DNA of 6,834 nucleotides from Xanthobacteraceae bacterium (GCA_030037105.1 JASHRY010000332.1:1-6834); one strand, 5' to 3'. Shown: positions 1 to 6,797, counted from the stretch's first letter. Program-made: numbers and translations. Notes: a model not told the origin generated them from the letters alone.

Positions 1-1037
1 AGCGCATCGTCGGCGACGTGTGCAAAAAGATTCCCGGCGATCACGTCGGCATTCACGCCCACAACGACACCGGGCAGGCGGTGGCCAATACGTTCGCCGC
101 CGTGCGCGCCGGCGCGCGCCAGATCCAGGGCACGCTCAACGGCCTCGGCGAGCGCTGCGGCAACGCCAATCTGGTCTCCATCATCCCGACGCTGAAATTC
201 AAAATGCGATATGCGGAGACGTTCGACATCGGCGTCTCCGATGCGGCGCTGTCCCACATCGCCCGTATTTCGCACGGGCTTGACGATCTGCTCAACCGCG
301 CCGCCGACCGCCATGCGCCCTATGTCGGCGAAAGCGCCTTTGCCACCAAGGCCGGCATCCACGCCTCCGCCATCATCAAGGATCCGGCGACCTACGAGCA
401 TGTCGCGCCGGAGCGCGTCGGCAACAGGCGCAAGCTCCTCGTCTCCGACCAATCCGGCCGTTCCAACCTCGTCGCCGAGCTCGGCCGCGTCGGTTTTGCC
501 GTCGGCAAGGACGATCCGCGCCTGTCCCGCCTGCTCGACGAGGTCAAGGAACGCGAGGCGGTCGGCTACGCCTACGAAGCGGCCGACGCCTCCTTCGAAC
601 TGCTCGCCCGGCGCCTGCTCGGCGAGGTGCCGCGCTATTTCGACGTGGAGAAATTCGACGTGAGCGTCGAGCAGCGCATCAACGCCAAGGGCGAGCGCGT
701 CACCGTGAGCATGGCGGTGGTGAAGGTGAGGGTGGGTGACGATCTTCTCATCTCGGCGGCCGAAGGCAACGGTCCGGTCAACGCGCTCGACCTCGCGCTG
801 CGCAAGGACCTCGGCAAATACCAGAGCTACATCACCGGCCTCAGACTCACCGATTATCGGGTGCGCATCCTCAACGCCGGCACGCAGGCGGTGACGCGGG
901 TCTTGATCGAGAGCGCCGACGAGGGGGGCGAGCACTGGACGACGATCGGCGTGTCGCCGAACATCATCGACGCGTCATTCCAGGCGCTGATGGATTCGAT
1001 CGTCTATAAGCTCATGAAGTCCGGCGCGCCGGCGTGA
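1..1037 (+). CDS. cimA: (R)-citramalate synthase, 5'-truncated by window edge
   Basis: Condenses pyruvate with acetyl-CoA to (R)-citramalate, the first step of the threonine-independent route to 2-oxobutyrate and isoleucine; cytosolic. The frame is open from the window edge (first full codon at base 3); the GTG at 18 is internal, not a start. Seen: the metal-binding HAHND motif of the IPMS/homocitrate/citramalate family (bases 54-68), the [10 protein letters not shown] loop (about 141-170), [11 protein letters not shown] (about 339-371) and SDQSGRSN (about 444-467), the last typical of the citramalate branch. The C-terminal third (about 660-1030) matches the LeuA-type allosteric dimerisation domain, ending in a helix with [14 protein letters not shown]. 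About 345 codons remain; family members are usually a little over 500 aa, so roughly the first third is missing. 2-isopropylmalate synthase is the main alternative, less likely given the SDQSGRSN region. It converges on the LOG gene with a 55-bp gap in which I see no convincing terminator. Confidence 0.9.
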   Translation, partial: RIVGDVCKKIPGDHVGIHAHNDTGQAVANTFAAVRAGARQIQGTLNGLGERCGNANLVSIIPTLKFKMRYAETFDIGVSDAALSHIARISHGLDDLLNRAADRHAPYVGESAFATKAGIHASAIIKDPATYEHVAPERVGNRRKLLVSDQSGRSNLVAELGRVGFAVGKDDPRLSRLLDEVKEREAVGYAYEAADASFELLARRLLGEVPRYFDVEKFDVSVEQRINAKGERVTVSMAVVKVRVGDDLLISAAEGNGPVNALDLALRKDLGKYQSYITGLRLTDYRVRILNAGTQAVTRVLIESADEGGEHWTTIGVSPNIIDASFQALMDSIVYKLMKSGAPA

Positions 1038-1092
1038 GGGGCTATGGTCCGGCATTCCGGCTCGCGGCTTCGGCGCACCCCGGAGCGACGGA

Positions 1093-1698
1093 TCACATCC
1101 GCCCGGCCGGCATCGCCATCGTCGTCTCCGCCTCGGTCAGCGTCCGGGCGGCCGCGCGCAGCTTGGGCAGGATCTCCTCGACGCGGTCTGCGACAAGAAG
1201 ATCGACGCCGCGCGCGACTGTCGGCACCAGGCCGAGACTGCGCATATGGGCGAGGAGCGCGAGCAGCGGCTCCCAGAAACCGTGGATATTGGCGACCAGG
1301 ATCGGCTTTCTGTGGCGGCCGAGCTGGGCCCAGGTCATCTGTTCGACCAGCTCCTCCAGCGTGCCGAGGCCGCCCGGCAAGGCAACGAAGGCGTCGGCGC
1401 GCTCGAACATCGTGCGCTTGCGCTCGTGCATGTCGCGGGTGACGATCAGCTCCTGCTTGAGTTGCCGCGGCCGCTCGTGCGCGGTCAGAAACTCCGGGAT
1501 GACGCCGGTCACCGCGCCGCCATGCGTGATCACGGCGCCGGCGAGCGTTCCCATAAGCCCGATCGAGCCGCCGCCATAGACCAGCCGAATGTCGTTTTCG
1601 GCGAGGATTTTGCCGAACGCGCGCGCCGTTCCGGCGAACGCCGGGTCGGTGCCCGGGCTCGATCCGCAATAGACGCACAGCGCCTTGATTTTGTTCAT
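1093..1698 (-). CDS. LOG-family (TIGR00730) Rossmann-fold nucleotide phosphoribohydrolase
   Basis: Family members cleave the N-glycosidic bond of nucleoside 5'-monophosphates; plant LOG and several bacterial homologues release free cytokinin bases from cytokinin riboside monophosphates. Older annotations call them lysine decarboxylases, which is not supported. 201 aa, the normal length for the short family. Seen: N-terminal CVYCGSSPG (8-16), glycine-rich YGGGSIGLMG (41-50), MHERK (90-94) with the catalytic Arg, and the hallmark PGGLGTLEE (108-116) with the catalytic Glu. A longer open frame reaches back to base 1905, but its extra 69 residues are low-quality, overlap the divergent transporter gene and precede the usual family N-terminus; I therefore start at the ATG at 1698. 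No good Shine-Dalgarno is visible upstream (CCTCAGTGTG-like sequence absent; only GTGTGACTCC precedes the ATG). Whether the substrate is a cytokinin or a general nucleotide cannot be told from sequence. Confidence 0.92.
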   Translation of the reverse strand: MNKIKALCVYCGSSPGTDPAFAGTARAFGKILAENDIRLVYGGGSIGLMGTLAGAVITHGGAVTGVIPEFLTAHERPRQLKQELIVTRDMHERKRTMFERADAFVALPGGLGTLEELVEQMTWAQLGRHRKPILVANIHGFWEPLLALLAHMRSLGLVPTVARGVDLLVADRVEEILPKLRAAARTLTEAETTMAMPAGRM

Positions 1699-1713
1699 GG
1701 AGTCACACCGATG

Positions 1714-1733
1714 CGACGCTAGATGTGGCGTCG
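1714..1733. repeat. Perfect 6-bp inverted repeat, 8-nt loop, upstream of LOG gene
   Basis: CGACGC (1714-1719) and GCGTCG (1728-1733) are exact reverse complements around the loop TAGATGTG. The hairpin begins 16 bp upstream of the LOG start codon, so it could be a 5'-UTR stem-loop or a repressor half-site pair. No regulator is recognised. Confidence 0.4.
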
Positions 1734-1734
1734 A

Positions 1735-1744
1735 TTCGATCGAA
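1735..1744. repeat. 10-bp palindrome TTCGATCGAA
   Basis: A perfectly self-complementary decamer lies one base beyond the neighbouring inverted repeat and about 37 bp upstream of the LOG start codon. Its position fits an operator overlapping a promoter, but short CG-rich palindromes also occur by chance in GC-rich genomes. Confidence 0.3.
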
Positions 1745-1807
1745 CCGCAAGCTTTTGGCGGCGGCAAGGCACGCCGCGCGCCGATGCGGAGGTCGGAAAA
1801 AGTCTCT

Positions 1808-1837
1808 ATATGACGATCTCGATACGACGATATGACG
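1808..1837. repeat. Direct repeat ATATGACG, 22 bp apart
   Basis: The octamer occurs at 1808-1815 and 1830-1837, start to start 22 bp, about two helical turns, which would place two bound protomers on the same DNA face. It lies 44-73 bp upstream of the Atm1-type transporter start. The binding role is inference only. Confidence 0.25.
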
Positions 1838-1880
1838 CAACAGGGGCGGCCCGCCGCGGTTCGTCCAAACCGGACCGGCA

Positions 1881-3839
1881 ATGAGAGAATTCCAACGACC
1901 GACACAGCAGTTCAGGCGTGAGGTCTCGGCCAGCGGCGGAGCGCTGTTCTCGACATTATTCCATCTGTGGCCGTACATCTGGCCGGCGGAGCGCCGCGAC
2001 CTCAAGGCCCGGGTCGTATTCGCGATTTTGCTGATCTTCGCCGCCAAGCTGGCGACCATCGCGGTGCCGTTCACCTTCAAATGGGCGACCGATGCGCTCG
2101 CCGGCCGCGGCAGCGCGCCGCTCGGTCCGAACGATTGGCTCGCCTGGGCGATGGCGGCGCCGGTGGCGCTGACGCTCGCCTATGGCGGCACGCGCATTTT
2201 GATGGGGCTGCTCACGCAGTGGCGCGACGGCGTTTTTGCCAAGGTCGCGATGCACGCGGTCCGGCGTCTGGCGATCATCACCTTCGAGCACATGCACCTG
2301 CTGTCGCTGCGCTTCCATCTCGAGCGCAAAACCGGCGGGCTCACCCGCGTCCTCGAACGCGGGCGCAACGCCATCGAGACCATCGTGCGCATGCTCCTTC
2401 TGCAGCTCGTGCCGACCATCGTCGAGGTGGTTCTGATCGTCTGGGTCCTGCTGTTCCATTTCGATTGGCGCTACGTCGTCGTCATCATGTTGACGGTGGC
2501 GCTCTATGTCGGGTTCACATTTTACGCCACCGAGTGGCGCATCGGCATCCGCCGGCGGATGAACGAGAGCGACACCGACGCCAACGCCAAGGCGATCGAT
2601 TCGCTGCTGAACTACGAGACGGTCAAATATTTCTCCGCCGAGACGCGCGAAGCCAAGCGTTACGACCGCGCGATGGCGCGCTACGAAGATGCGAGCGTCC
2701 AGGCCTACACCTCGCTCGCCGTGCTCAACGCCGGCCAAGCCGTCGTCTTCAGCATCGGGCTTGCGGCGGCGATGATCCTGTGCGCCTTCGGCATCGAGGC
2801 CGGCACCAAAACGGTCGGCGATTTCGTCATGATCAACGCCATGATGATCCAGCTTTATCAGCCGCTGAACTTCATGGGCCTGGTGTACCGCGAGATCAAG
2901 CAGGCGGTGATCGACATCGAGATCATGTTCGCGATGCTCTCGCGCAAGCCGGAGATCGAGGACCGGCTCGGCGCCCGCCCGCTCAAGGTGCGCGCCGGCA
3001 CCATCCGCTTCGAGGACGTGTCGTTCGCCTATGAGCCGGAGCGACCGGTCCTCAAGGGCTTGAACTTCGAAGTGGCGGCCGGGCGCACCGTCGCCATCGT
3101 CGGGCCCACCGGTGCCGGCAAATCGACGATCGCGCGGCTCATCTTCCGCTTCTACGACGTGACCGGCGGCCGCATCCTCATCGATGGGCAGGACGTCCGC
3201 GACGTCACCCAGGCCTCGCTGCGCGCCGCGATCGGCATCGTGCCGCAGGATACCGTGCTGTACAACGATACGATCCGCTACAACATCCGTTACGGCGAAT
3301 GGGACGCGAGCGACGCCGCGGTCGAGGAGGCGGCGCGCATGGCGCGGATCGACGCCTTCATCCGCCTCGCGCCCAAGGGCTATGAGACCGAGGTCGGCGA
3401 GCGCGGCCTCAAGCTTTCCGGCGGCGAGAAGCAGCGCGTCGCCATCGCCCGCACCGTGCTCAAGGCGCCGCCGATCCTGCTGCTCGACGAGGCGACGTCC
3501 GCGCTCGACAGCCATACCGAACGCGATATTCAGGACGCGCTCGACCGCGTGTCGAAGAACCGCACCACGCTCGTCATAGCCCACCGGCTCTCGACCATTA
3601 TCGGCGCCGATGAGATTCTGGTGCTCGATCGGGGCATGATCGTCGAGCGCGGCACCCATCGGCAATTGCTCGCGCAGGGCGGGTTCTATGCCGGCATGTG
3701 GAACCGCCAGCGCGAAGCCGCGATGGCGCGCGAGATTCTCGCCGAGGCCGAAGAGGAAACGGACGTCGGCGGCCGCAAGCCGTTGCCGGCGCCGGACATG
3801 GAAGAGGAGCTTCTGCCCGCCGTCGATGCCGCGGAGTAG
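1881..3839 (+). CDS. Atm1-type ABC half-transporter (permease fused to ATPase)
   Basis: Inner-membrane ABC exporter of the Atm1/ABCB7/HMT1 group; characterised relatives export glutathione derivatives, including sulfur- or metal-carrying conjugates. 652 aa, working as a homodimer. About six membrane segments (near 45-66, 88-108, 170-191, 197-217, 283-304, 311-335). The group marker NYETVK is at 244-249, with further Atm1-like stretches LNAGQAVVFSIGL (282-294) and QPLNFMGLVYRE (327-338). The ATPase domain has Walker A GPTGAGKST (408-416), Q-loop Gln456, signature LSGGEKQ (512-518), Walker B ILLLDE (532-537) and H-loop His568; all catalytic parts are intact. An acidic tail (about 612-652) follows. 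The ATG at 1881 is the only plausible start: an in-frame TGA lies at 1833 and no other start codon occurs between; its Shine-Dalgarno is weak. The stop is 6 nt before psd, suggesting co-transcription. The actual cargo cannot be read from sequence. Confidence 0.93.
   Translation: MREFQRPTQQFRREVSASGGALFSTLFHLWPYIWPAERRDLKARVVFAILLIFAAKLATIAVPFTFKWATDALAGRGSAPLGPNDWLAWAMAAPVALTLAYGGTRILMGLLTQWRDGVFAKVAMHAVRRLAIITFEHMHLLSLRFHLERKTGGLTRVLERGRNAIETIVRMLLLQLVPTIVEVVLIVWVLLFHFDWRYVVVIMLTVALYVGFTFYATEWRIGIRRRMNESDTDANAKAIDSLLNYETVKYFSAETREAKRYDRAMARYEDASVQAYTSLAVLNAGQAVVFSIGLAAAMILCAFGIEAGTKTVGDFVMINAMMIQLYQPLNFMGLVYREIKQAVIDIEIMFAMLSRKPEIEDRLGARPLKVRAGTIRFEDVSFAYEPERPVLKGLNFEVAAGRTVAIVGPTGAGKSTIARLIFRFYDVTGGRILIDGQDVRDVTQASLRAAIGIVPQDTVLYNDTIRYNIRYGEWDASDAAVEEAARMARIDAFIRLAPKGYETEVGERGLKLSGGEKQRVAIARTVLKAPPILLLDEATSALDSHTERDIQDALDRVSKNRTTLVIAHRLSTIIGADEILVLDRGMIVERGTHRQLLAQGGFYAGMWNRQREAAMAREILAEAEEETDVGGRKPLPAPDMEEELLPAVDAAE
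3833..3836 (+). promoter_or_regulatory. Ribosome binding site of psd inside the upstream gene's last codons
   Basis: GGAG lies 9 nt before the psd ATG at 3846 and overlaps the last codons of the transporter gene, directly before its TAG. This supports the 3846 start and suggests translational coupling. Confidence 0.6.
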
Positions 3840-3845
3840 GGCCGG

Positions 3846-4547
3846 ATGTCGGTCATCGCCTCCATCCGTTCCCAACTCGCGCCGATCCACCCCGAGGGCT
3901 ACCCGTTCATCGGCGGTTTCGCCTTTGCGAGCCTGGTTCTGTTCTGGCTGTGGCCGCCGCTCGGCTGGCTCGCCACGCTCGCCACGCTATGGTGCGCCTA
4001 TTTCTTCCGCGACCCGCCGCGCGTGACGCCGCTGCGCGAGGGCGTCGTGGTCGCGCCGGCGGACGGCCGCGTGAGCCGCATCGCCGATGTCGTGCCGCCC
4101 AAGGAGCTTGATCTCGGCGCGCGGCCGCTGCCGCGCATCTCCATCTTCATGAGCGTATTCGATTGCCACGTGAATCGCTGCCCGGTCGCCGGCCGCGTCG
4201 AGCGCATGATCTATCGCCGCGGCAAGTTCATCAGCGCCGATCTCGACAAAGCGAGCGAGGACAACGAGCGCAACGCCCTGGTCATTGCGACCGGCAACGG
4301 GGTGCGCATCGCGGTCATCCAGATCGCCGGGCTCATCGCGCGGCGCATCGTGCCGTTCGTGCGCGAGGGCGAAACGGTCGGCGCCGGCCAGCGCATCGGC
4401 ATGATCCGCTTCGGCTCGCGCGTCGATGTCTACCTGCCCGAAGGCGCGCGGCCGCTGGTCGGCGAGGGCCAGACCGCCATCGCCGGCGAGACCGCCCTCG
4501 CCGATCTCGAGGCCGCGGAGGCGGGGCGGACGTTTCGGGCCACGTAG
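3846..4547 (+). CDS. psd: Phosphatidylserine decarboxylase proenzyme, short (PSD-A) type
   Basis: Decarboxylates phosphatidylserine to phosphatidylethanolamine at the inner membrane with a pyruvoyl cofactor made by self-cleavage. 233 aa, the length of the short class rather than the longer E. coli class. Seen: an N-terminal hydrophobic hairpin (about 22-54) for membrane anchoring, then FFRDPPR (53-59), APADGRV (70-76) with the probable catalytic Asp73, [11 protein letters not shown] (101-111) with His108, and [11 protein letters not shown] (188-198). Cleavage is expected between Gly190 and Ser191, Ser191 becoming the pyruvoyl group of a small alpha chain; this class has a plain GS where E. 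coli has LGST. The Asp-His-Ser set known to drive self-cleavage is therefore present. It follows the transporter gene by 6 nt and precedes pssA, whose product makes its substrate. Confidence 0.95.
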   Translation: MSVIASIRSQLAPIHPEGYPFIGGFAFASLVLFWLWPPLGWLATLATLWCAYFFRDPPRVTPLREGVVVAPADGRVSRIADVVPPKELDLGARPLPRISIFMSVFDCHVNRCPVAGRVERMIYRRGKFISADLDKASEDNERNALVIATGNGVRIAVIQIAGLIARRIVPFVREGETVGAGQRIGMIRFGSRVDVYLPEGARPLVGEGQTAIAGETALADLEAAEAGRTFRAT

Positions 4548-4583
4548 CAACGGCGGCCGATGGCAGACCGGGCCGCAAACCGC

Positions 4584-4589
4584 TATATT
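4584..4589 (+). promoter_or_regulatory. Candidate -10 box (TATATT) of a leaderless pssA promoter
   Basis: TATATT ends 6 nt before the ATG at 4596. If it acts as a -10 box with position -7 at 4589, transcription would start at 4596, the A of that ATG, giving a leaderless mRNA. No good -35 box is seen 16-18 bp upstream, so this is tentative; the absence of any Shine-Dalgarno before 4560, 4596 or 4602 is in its favour. Confidence 0.35.
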
Positions 4590-4595
4590 CCCGCC

Positions 4596-5498
4596 ATGGC
4601 TATGCATCAGCCGCCGTTCGGCGATCCGCGTTTGCCGCGCCAGCCGCGGCGGCGCTTCCGCGGCATTCCCGTGCGCACGCTGGCGCCGAACGTCGTCACC
4701 ATAGTCGCGCTCTGCGCCGGATTGACCGCGATCCGCATGGCGTTCGAGAACCGCTATGTTCTCGCGCTCGCCGCCATCGTCTTCGCCGCCGTCCTTGACG
4801 GGATCGACGGCCGTCTGGCGCGGCTTCTGCGCGGAACGTCGCGCTTCGGCGCCGAGCTCGACAGCCTCTCCGACTTCGTCAATTTCGGCGTGGCTCCGGC
4901 GCTGATCCTCTACTTCTGGGGCCTGCATGAGCTGAAATCGGCCGGCTGGATCGCCGCCATGGTGTTTGCCATTTGCGCGGGTCTGCGGCTCGCCCGCTTC
5001 AATGTGATGATCGACGATCCGGATCGGCCCGCTTGGGCCAGCAATTTCTTCGTCGGCATACCGGCGCCGGCCGGCGCGATCACCGTGTTGTTGCCGATCT
5101 ATGTGGCGTTTCTCGGCGTTCCGCGGTCGCCGCTCTTGATCTGGGTGACGCTCCTTTACACGCTCGCCATCGCTTGGCTCCTGGTCTCGCGGCTGCCGGT
5201 CTTTTCCGGCAAGCGCATCGGCACGCGCGTGCCCCCGGAAATGGTCGGGCCGTCGATCATCGTCGTGGTCCTGTTCTTTGCGCTGCTCATTGCCTATCCC
5301 TGGATCATGCTCACAACCGGGACGCTCGCCTATCTGGTGAGCCTGCCGTTCGGTTGGCTGTCCTATCGCGCCTACGAGCGACGATCGCGCGAGAGCCGGG
5401 CGGAAGCGACCCCCGCCGTGGAACCGCCGCCCGGGCCGCTCGCGGCGGGCATCATCCGCACGTCCGAAAACGAAGACCGCCCGCCGCGTCTCAATTGA
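4596..5498 (+). CDS. pssA: CDP-diacylglycerol--serine O-phosphatidyltransferase
   Basis: Makes phosphatidylserine from CDP-diacylglycerol and serine, releasing CMP; integral inner-membrane enzyme feeding the Psd encoded upstream. Counted from the ATG at 4596 it is 300 aa. The complete CDP-alcohol phosphotransferase motif is present: two Asp and DGRLAR in DGIDGRLAR (bases 4797-4823), a Gly eight residues after the Arg, then Asp at 4860-4862 and 4872-4874 in ELDSLSDFVNFG. Around it are about eight hydrophobic segments. The N-terminus before RRFRGIPVR is short and basic; the C-terminus (from about base 5370) is a charged, Pro-rich cytosolic tail. Start choice: in-frame ATGs lie at 4560, 4596 and 4602, none with a Shine-Dalgarno; I favour 4596 because a TATATT box lies just upstream and because the 12 extra residues from 4560 add nothing recognisable. 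The gap after psd is 48 bp (12 bp if the start is 4560). Confidence 0.9.
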   Translation: MAMHQPPFGDPRLPRQPRRRFRGIPVRTLAPNVVTIVALCAGLTAIRMAFENRYVLALAAIVFAAVLDGIDGRLARLLRGTSRFGAELDSLSDFVNFGVAPALILYFWGLHELKSAGWIAAMVFAICAGLRLARFNVMIDDPDRPAWASNFFVGIPAPAGAITVLLPIYVAFLGVPRSPLLIWVTLLYTLAIAWLLVSRLPVFSGKRIGTRVPPEMVGPSIIVVVLFFALLIAYPWIMLTTGTLAYLVSLPFGWLSYRAYERRSRESRAEATPAVEPPPGPLAAGIIRTSENEDRPPRLN

Positions 5499-5528
5499 GC
5501 CGCATCGCCGGCGCTGCTAAGCGGCTGC

Positions 5529-5533
5529 GAGGA
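5529..5533 (+). promoter_or_regulatory. Ribosome binding site of the TRAP receptor gene
   Basis: GAGGA precedes the ATG at 5539 with a 5-nt spacer. It is the best Shine-Dalgarno in the window and fixes the start, which also places the RRTFL signal motif at the extreme N-terminus. Confidence 0.7.
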
Positions 5534-5538
5534 TAGAT

Positions 5539-6750
5539 ATGCGACTTGCGCGCCGCACCTTCCTGGCCTCGGCGATGGCGGCGTTGGTGGCTCCGGCCGT
5601 CGGCCGCGCGGCGCGCGCCGATGCTCCGCAGTTCAGATTCAAGCTGCATCATTTCTTCTCGTCGGTGTCGTGCGGGCATGACGAGTTTCTCGTGCCGTGG
5701 GCGCGCAAGATCGAGGCGGATTCCGCCGGGCGCATTCGCATCGACATCTTTCCCTCGATGCAGCTCGGCGGCCGGCCGGCGCAGCTTTTTGACCAGGCGT
5801 GCGCCGGGCTCGCCGATATCGTGTGGGCGGCGCCGAGCCATACGCCCGGGCGCTTCCCGCGGATCGAATTGTTCGAGCTGCCGTTCGTCCCGTCGCGCCG
5901 CGCGTTCGTCAGCTCCAAGGCCGTCGCGGATTACGCCGCCGCCAACCTGAAGGATGAATTCCGCGAGGTTCACCCGGTCGGTTTCTCATGCACGGACTGC
6001 GGCGTCGTGCACGCCGATCGGCCGATCCGGACCATCGAGGAATGCAAGGGATTGCGGCTGCAGGTGCAGACCCGTTTCGCCGGCGAGGCAATGCGCGCGC
6101 TTGGCGCGCGCGCGGTGCCGATGCCGAGCGCGGAGCTTCCGGCGGCCATCGCCCGGCGAGTCGTCGACGGCTGCATCGACCCCTGGCACATGGCGCCCGC
6201 GCTCAAGCTTTGTGATCTGCTCAAGGCGCATACCGATTTCGCCGAATCGTCGTTGAGCACGATGACCTTCGTTCTGGCGTTGAACAAAGCGGCCTATGAT
6301 CGGTTGCCGCCCGACCTCAAGATGGTCATCGACAATAATTCGGGACAATTCGCGGCCGGCATGGCCGGCGCCATGTGGGACGCGGCGGCAGCCGCCGCCG
6401 CTAATGTGGCGGTGCAACGCGGCGATGCCGTCATGACGCTCATGCCCGAAGCCGTCGCGCACTGGCGCAAGGCCACGGAACCGGTGATCAGGGCCTGGCT
6501 GAAGCAAATGAAGGCCCGCAACGTCGATGGTGCAAGACTCGTGGCGAGCGCCGGCGAGCTCATGGCGAAATACGAGCCGCAACCGCCGTCACAGCGGACG
6601 GTCGCCACCGATCCGCCGCAGCCGCAAGCCAAGGCCGGGACACGGACAATGCCGAATGCCGTCACTCCTTCGGGCGCCGCCACATCGCCGGCGGTGAAGC
6701 CGGTTCCGAGGTCCATCGCTCCGCTCAAGGAGTTGAACATTCCTCTTTGA
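5539..6750 (+). CDS. TRAP-transporter solute-binding protein (DctP family), Tat-like signal, orphan
   Basis: Periplasmic receptor that delivers a solute to a TRAP membrane complex. 403 aa against roughly 320-350 for most relatives; the excess is a Pro/Ala/Thr/Gln-rich tail (about 346-403). The N-terminus has ARRTFLA (4-10), a Tat-like twin-arginine motif, then an Ala-rich core and a likely cleavage after ARA (25-27). DctP-type landmarks: IDIFPSMQLGG (68-78), ELPFVPSRRAF (113-123), DRPIRTIEECKGLRLQVQT (160-178), ALGARAVPMPSAEL (187-200), VVDGCIDPW (208-216) and LNKAAYDRLPPDLKMVID (248-265). By ungapped alignment to SiaP of Haemophilus, the carboxylate-binding Arg147 corresponds to Gln175 and Arg127 to Gly155, so the ligand may be unusual. 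Seven cysteines follow the signal, including C151-T-D-C154. No DctQ or DctM gene is in view. The start is 40 nt after pssA, so read-through is possible. Family assignment is firm; the ligand is unknown. Confidence 0.88.
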   Translation: MRLARRTFLASAMAALVAPAVGRAARADAPQFRFKLHHFFSSVSCGHDEFLVPWARKIEADSAGRIRIDIFPSMQLGGRPAQLFDQACAGLADIVWAAPSHTPGRFPRIELFELPFVPSRRAFVSSKAVADYAAANLKDEFREVHPVGFSCTDCGVVHADRPIRTIEECKGLRLQVQTRFAGEAMRALGARAVPMPSAELPAAIARRVVDGCIDPWHMAPALKLCDLLKAHTDFAESSLSTMTFVLALNKAAYDRLPPDLKMVIDNNSGQFAAGMAGAMWDAAAAAAANVAVQRGDAVMTLMPEAVAHWRKATEPVIRAWLKQMKARNVDGARLVASAGELMAKYEPQPPSQRTVATDPPQPQAKAGTRTMPNAVTPSGAATSPAVKPVPRSIAPLKELNIPL

Positions 6751-6764
6751 GAGAAGCCATGGAG

Positions 6765-6797
6765 GGGGGCGGATGCGTGCGGCTTCGCATTCCTCCT
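6765..6797. terminator. Imperfect GC-rich hairpin after the TRAP receptor gene, possible terminator
   Basis: GGATGCG (6771-6777) pairs with CGCATTC (6786-6792) around an 8-nt loop, with one G-T pair. After skipping C6770, GGGGG (6765-6769) can pair with CTCCT (6793-6797) with two G-T pairs. The hairpin starts 15 nt after the stop codon. No T-run follows on either strand, so intrinsic termination would be weak; it may instead only protect the 3' end. Confidence 0.35.

Larger units (their letters stand above)
1699..1880. promoter_or_regulatory. Divergent intergenic region between LOG gene and Atm1-type transporter
   Basis: This 182-bp gap separates two outward-reading genes and must hold the promoter for each unless transcription enters from elsewhere. 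Seen directly: a perfect 6-bp inverted repeat CGACGC/GCGTCG with an 8-nt loop (1714-1733), an adjacent 10-bp perfect palindrome TTCGATCGAA (1735-1744), and ATATGACG repeated at 1808-1815 and 1830-1837. TATA-like hexamers occur near 1807-1812 and 1829-1834, but I find no matching -35 box at proper spacing, so no promoter is assigned precisely. The longer minus-strand frame through this region looks like chance coding. Confidence 0.45.

Noticed and set aside
1049..1060. CCGG-CATT-CCGG stem between cimA and the LOG gene as a shared terminator
   Set aside because: Only four base pairs, not extendable, and no T-run on either strand.
1699..1905. 69-residue N-terminal extension of the LOG protein from an ATG at 1905
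   Set aside because: It overlaps the start of the divergent transporter gene, has no family-like sequence, and the LOG family begins with the KALCVYCGSSPG segment just after the ATG at 1698.
1956..3890. 644-codon open frame on the minus strand opposite the Atm1-type gene
   Set aside because: Its composition (His, Asp, Arg and Gly heavy, no hydrophobic pattern or motifs) is that of an antisense shadow in GC-rich DNA, while the plus strand encodes a complete ABC transporter.
3987..4928. 313-codon minus-strand open frame across psd and pssA
   Set aside because: It is antisense to two genes with intact catalytic motifs, has the same shadow composition, and shows no recognisable domain.
5512..5523. 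CGCT-GCTA-AGCG hairpin between pssA and the TRAP receptor gene
   Set aside because: Four base pairs without a T-run; too weak to call a terminator or attenuator.
6382..6398. Near-perfect inverted repeat GCGGCGGC/GCCGCCGC with a one-base centre
   Set aside because: It lies inside the TRAP receptor gene and encodes a run of seven alanines (282-288 region); GCN codon repetition explains it without a regulatory role.
6721..6796. Short minus-strand ORF (21 codons) starting after AGGAGG near 6790
   Set aside because: The Shine-Dalgarno-like AGGAGG is only one base from the ATG, too close to work, and the ORF runs antisense into the TRAP receptor gene; the AGGAGG is better explained as one arm of the hairpin.
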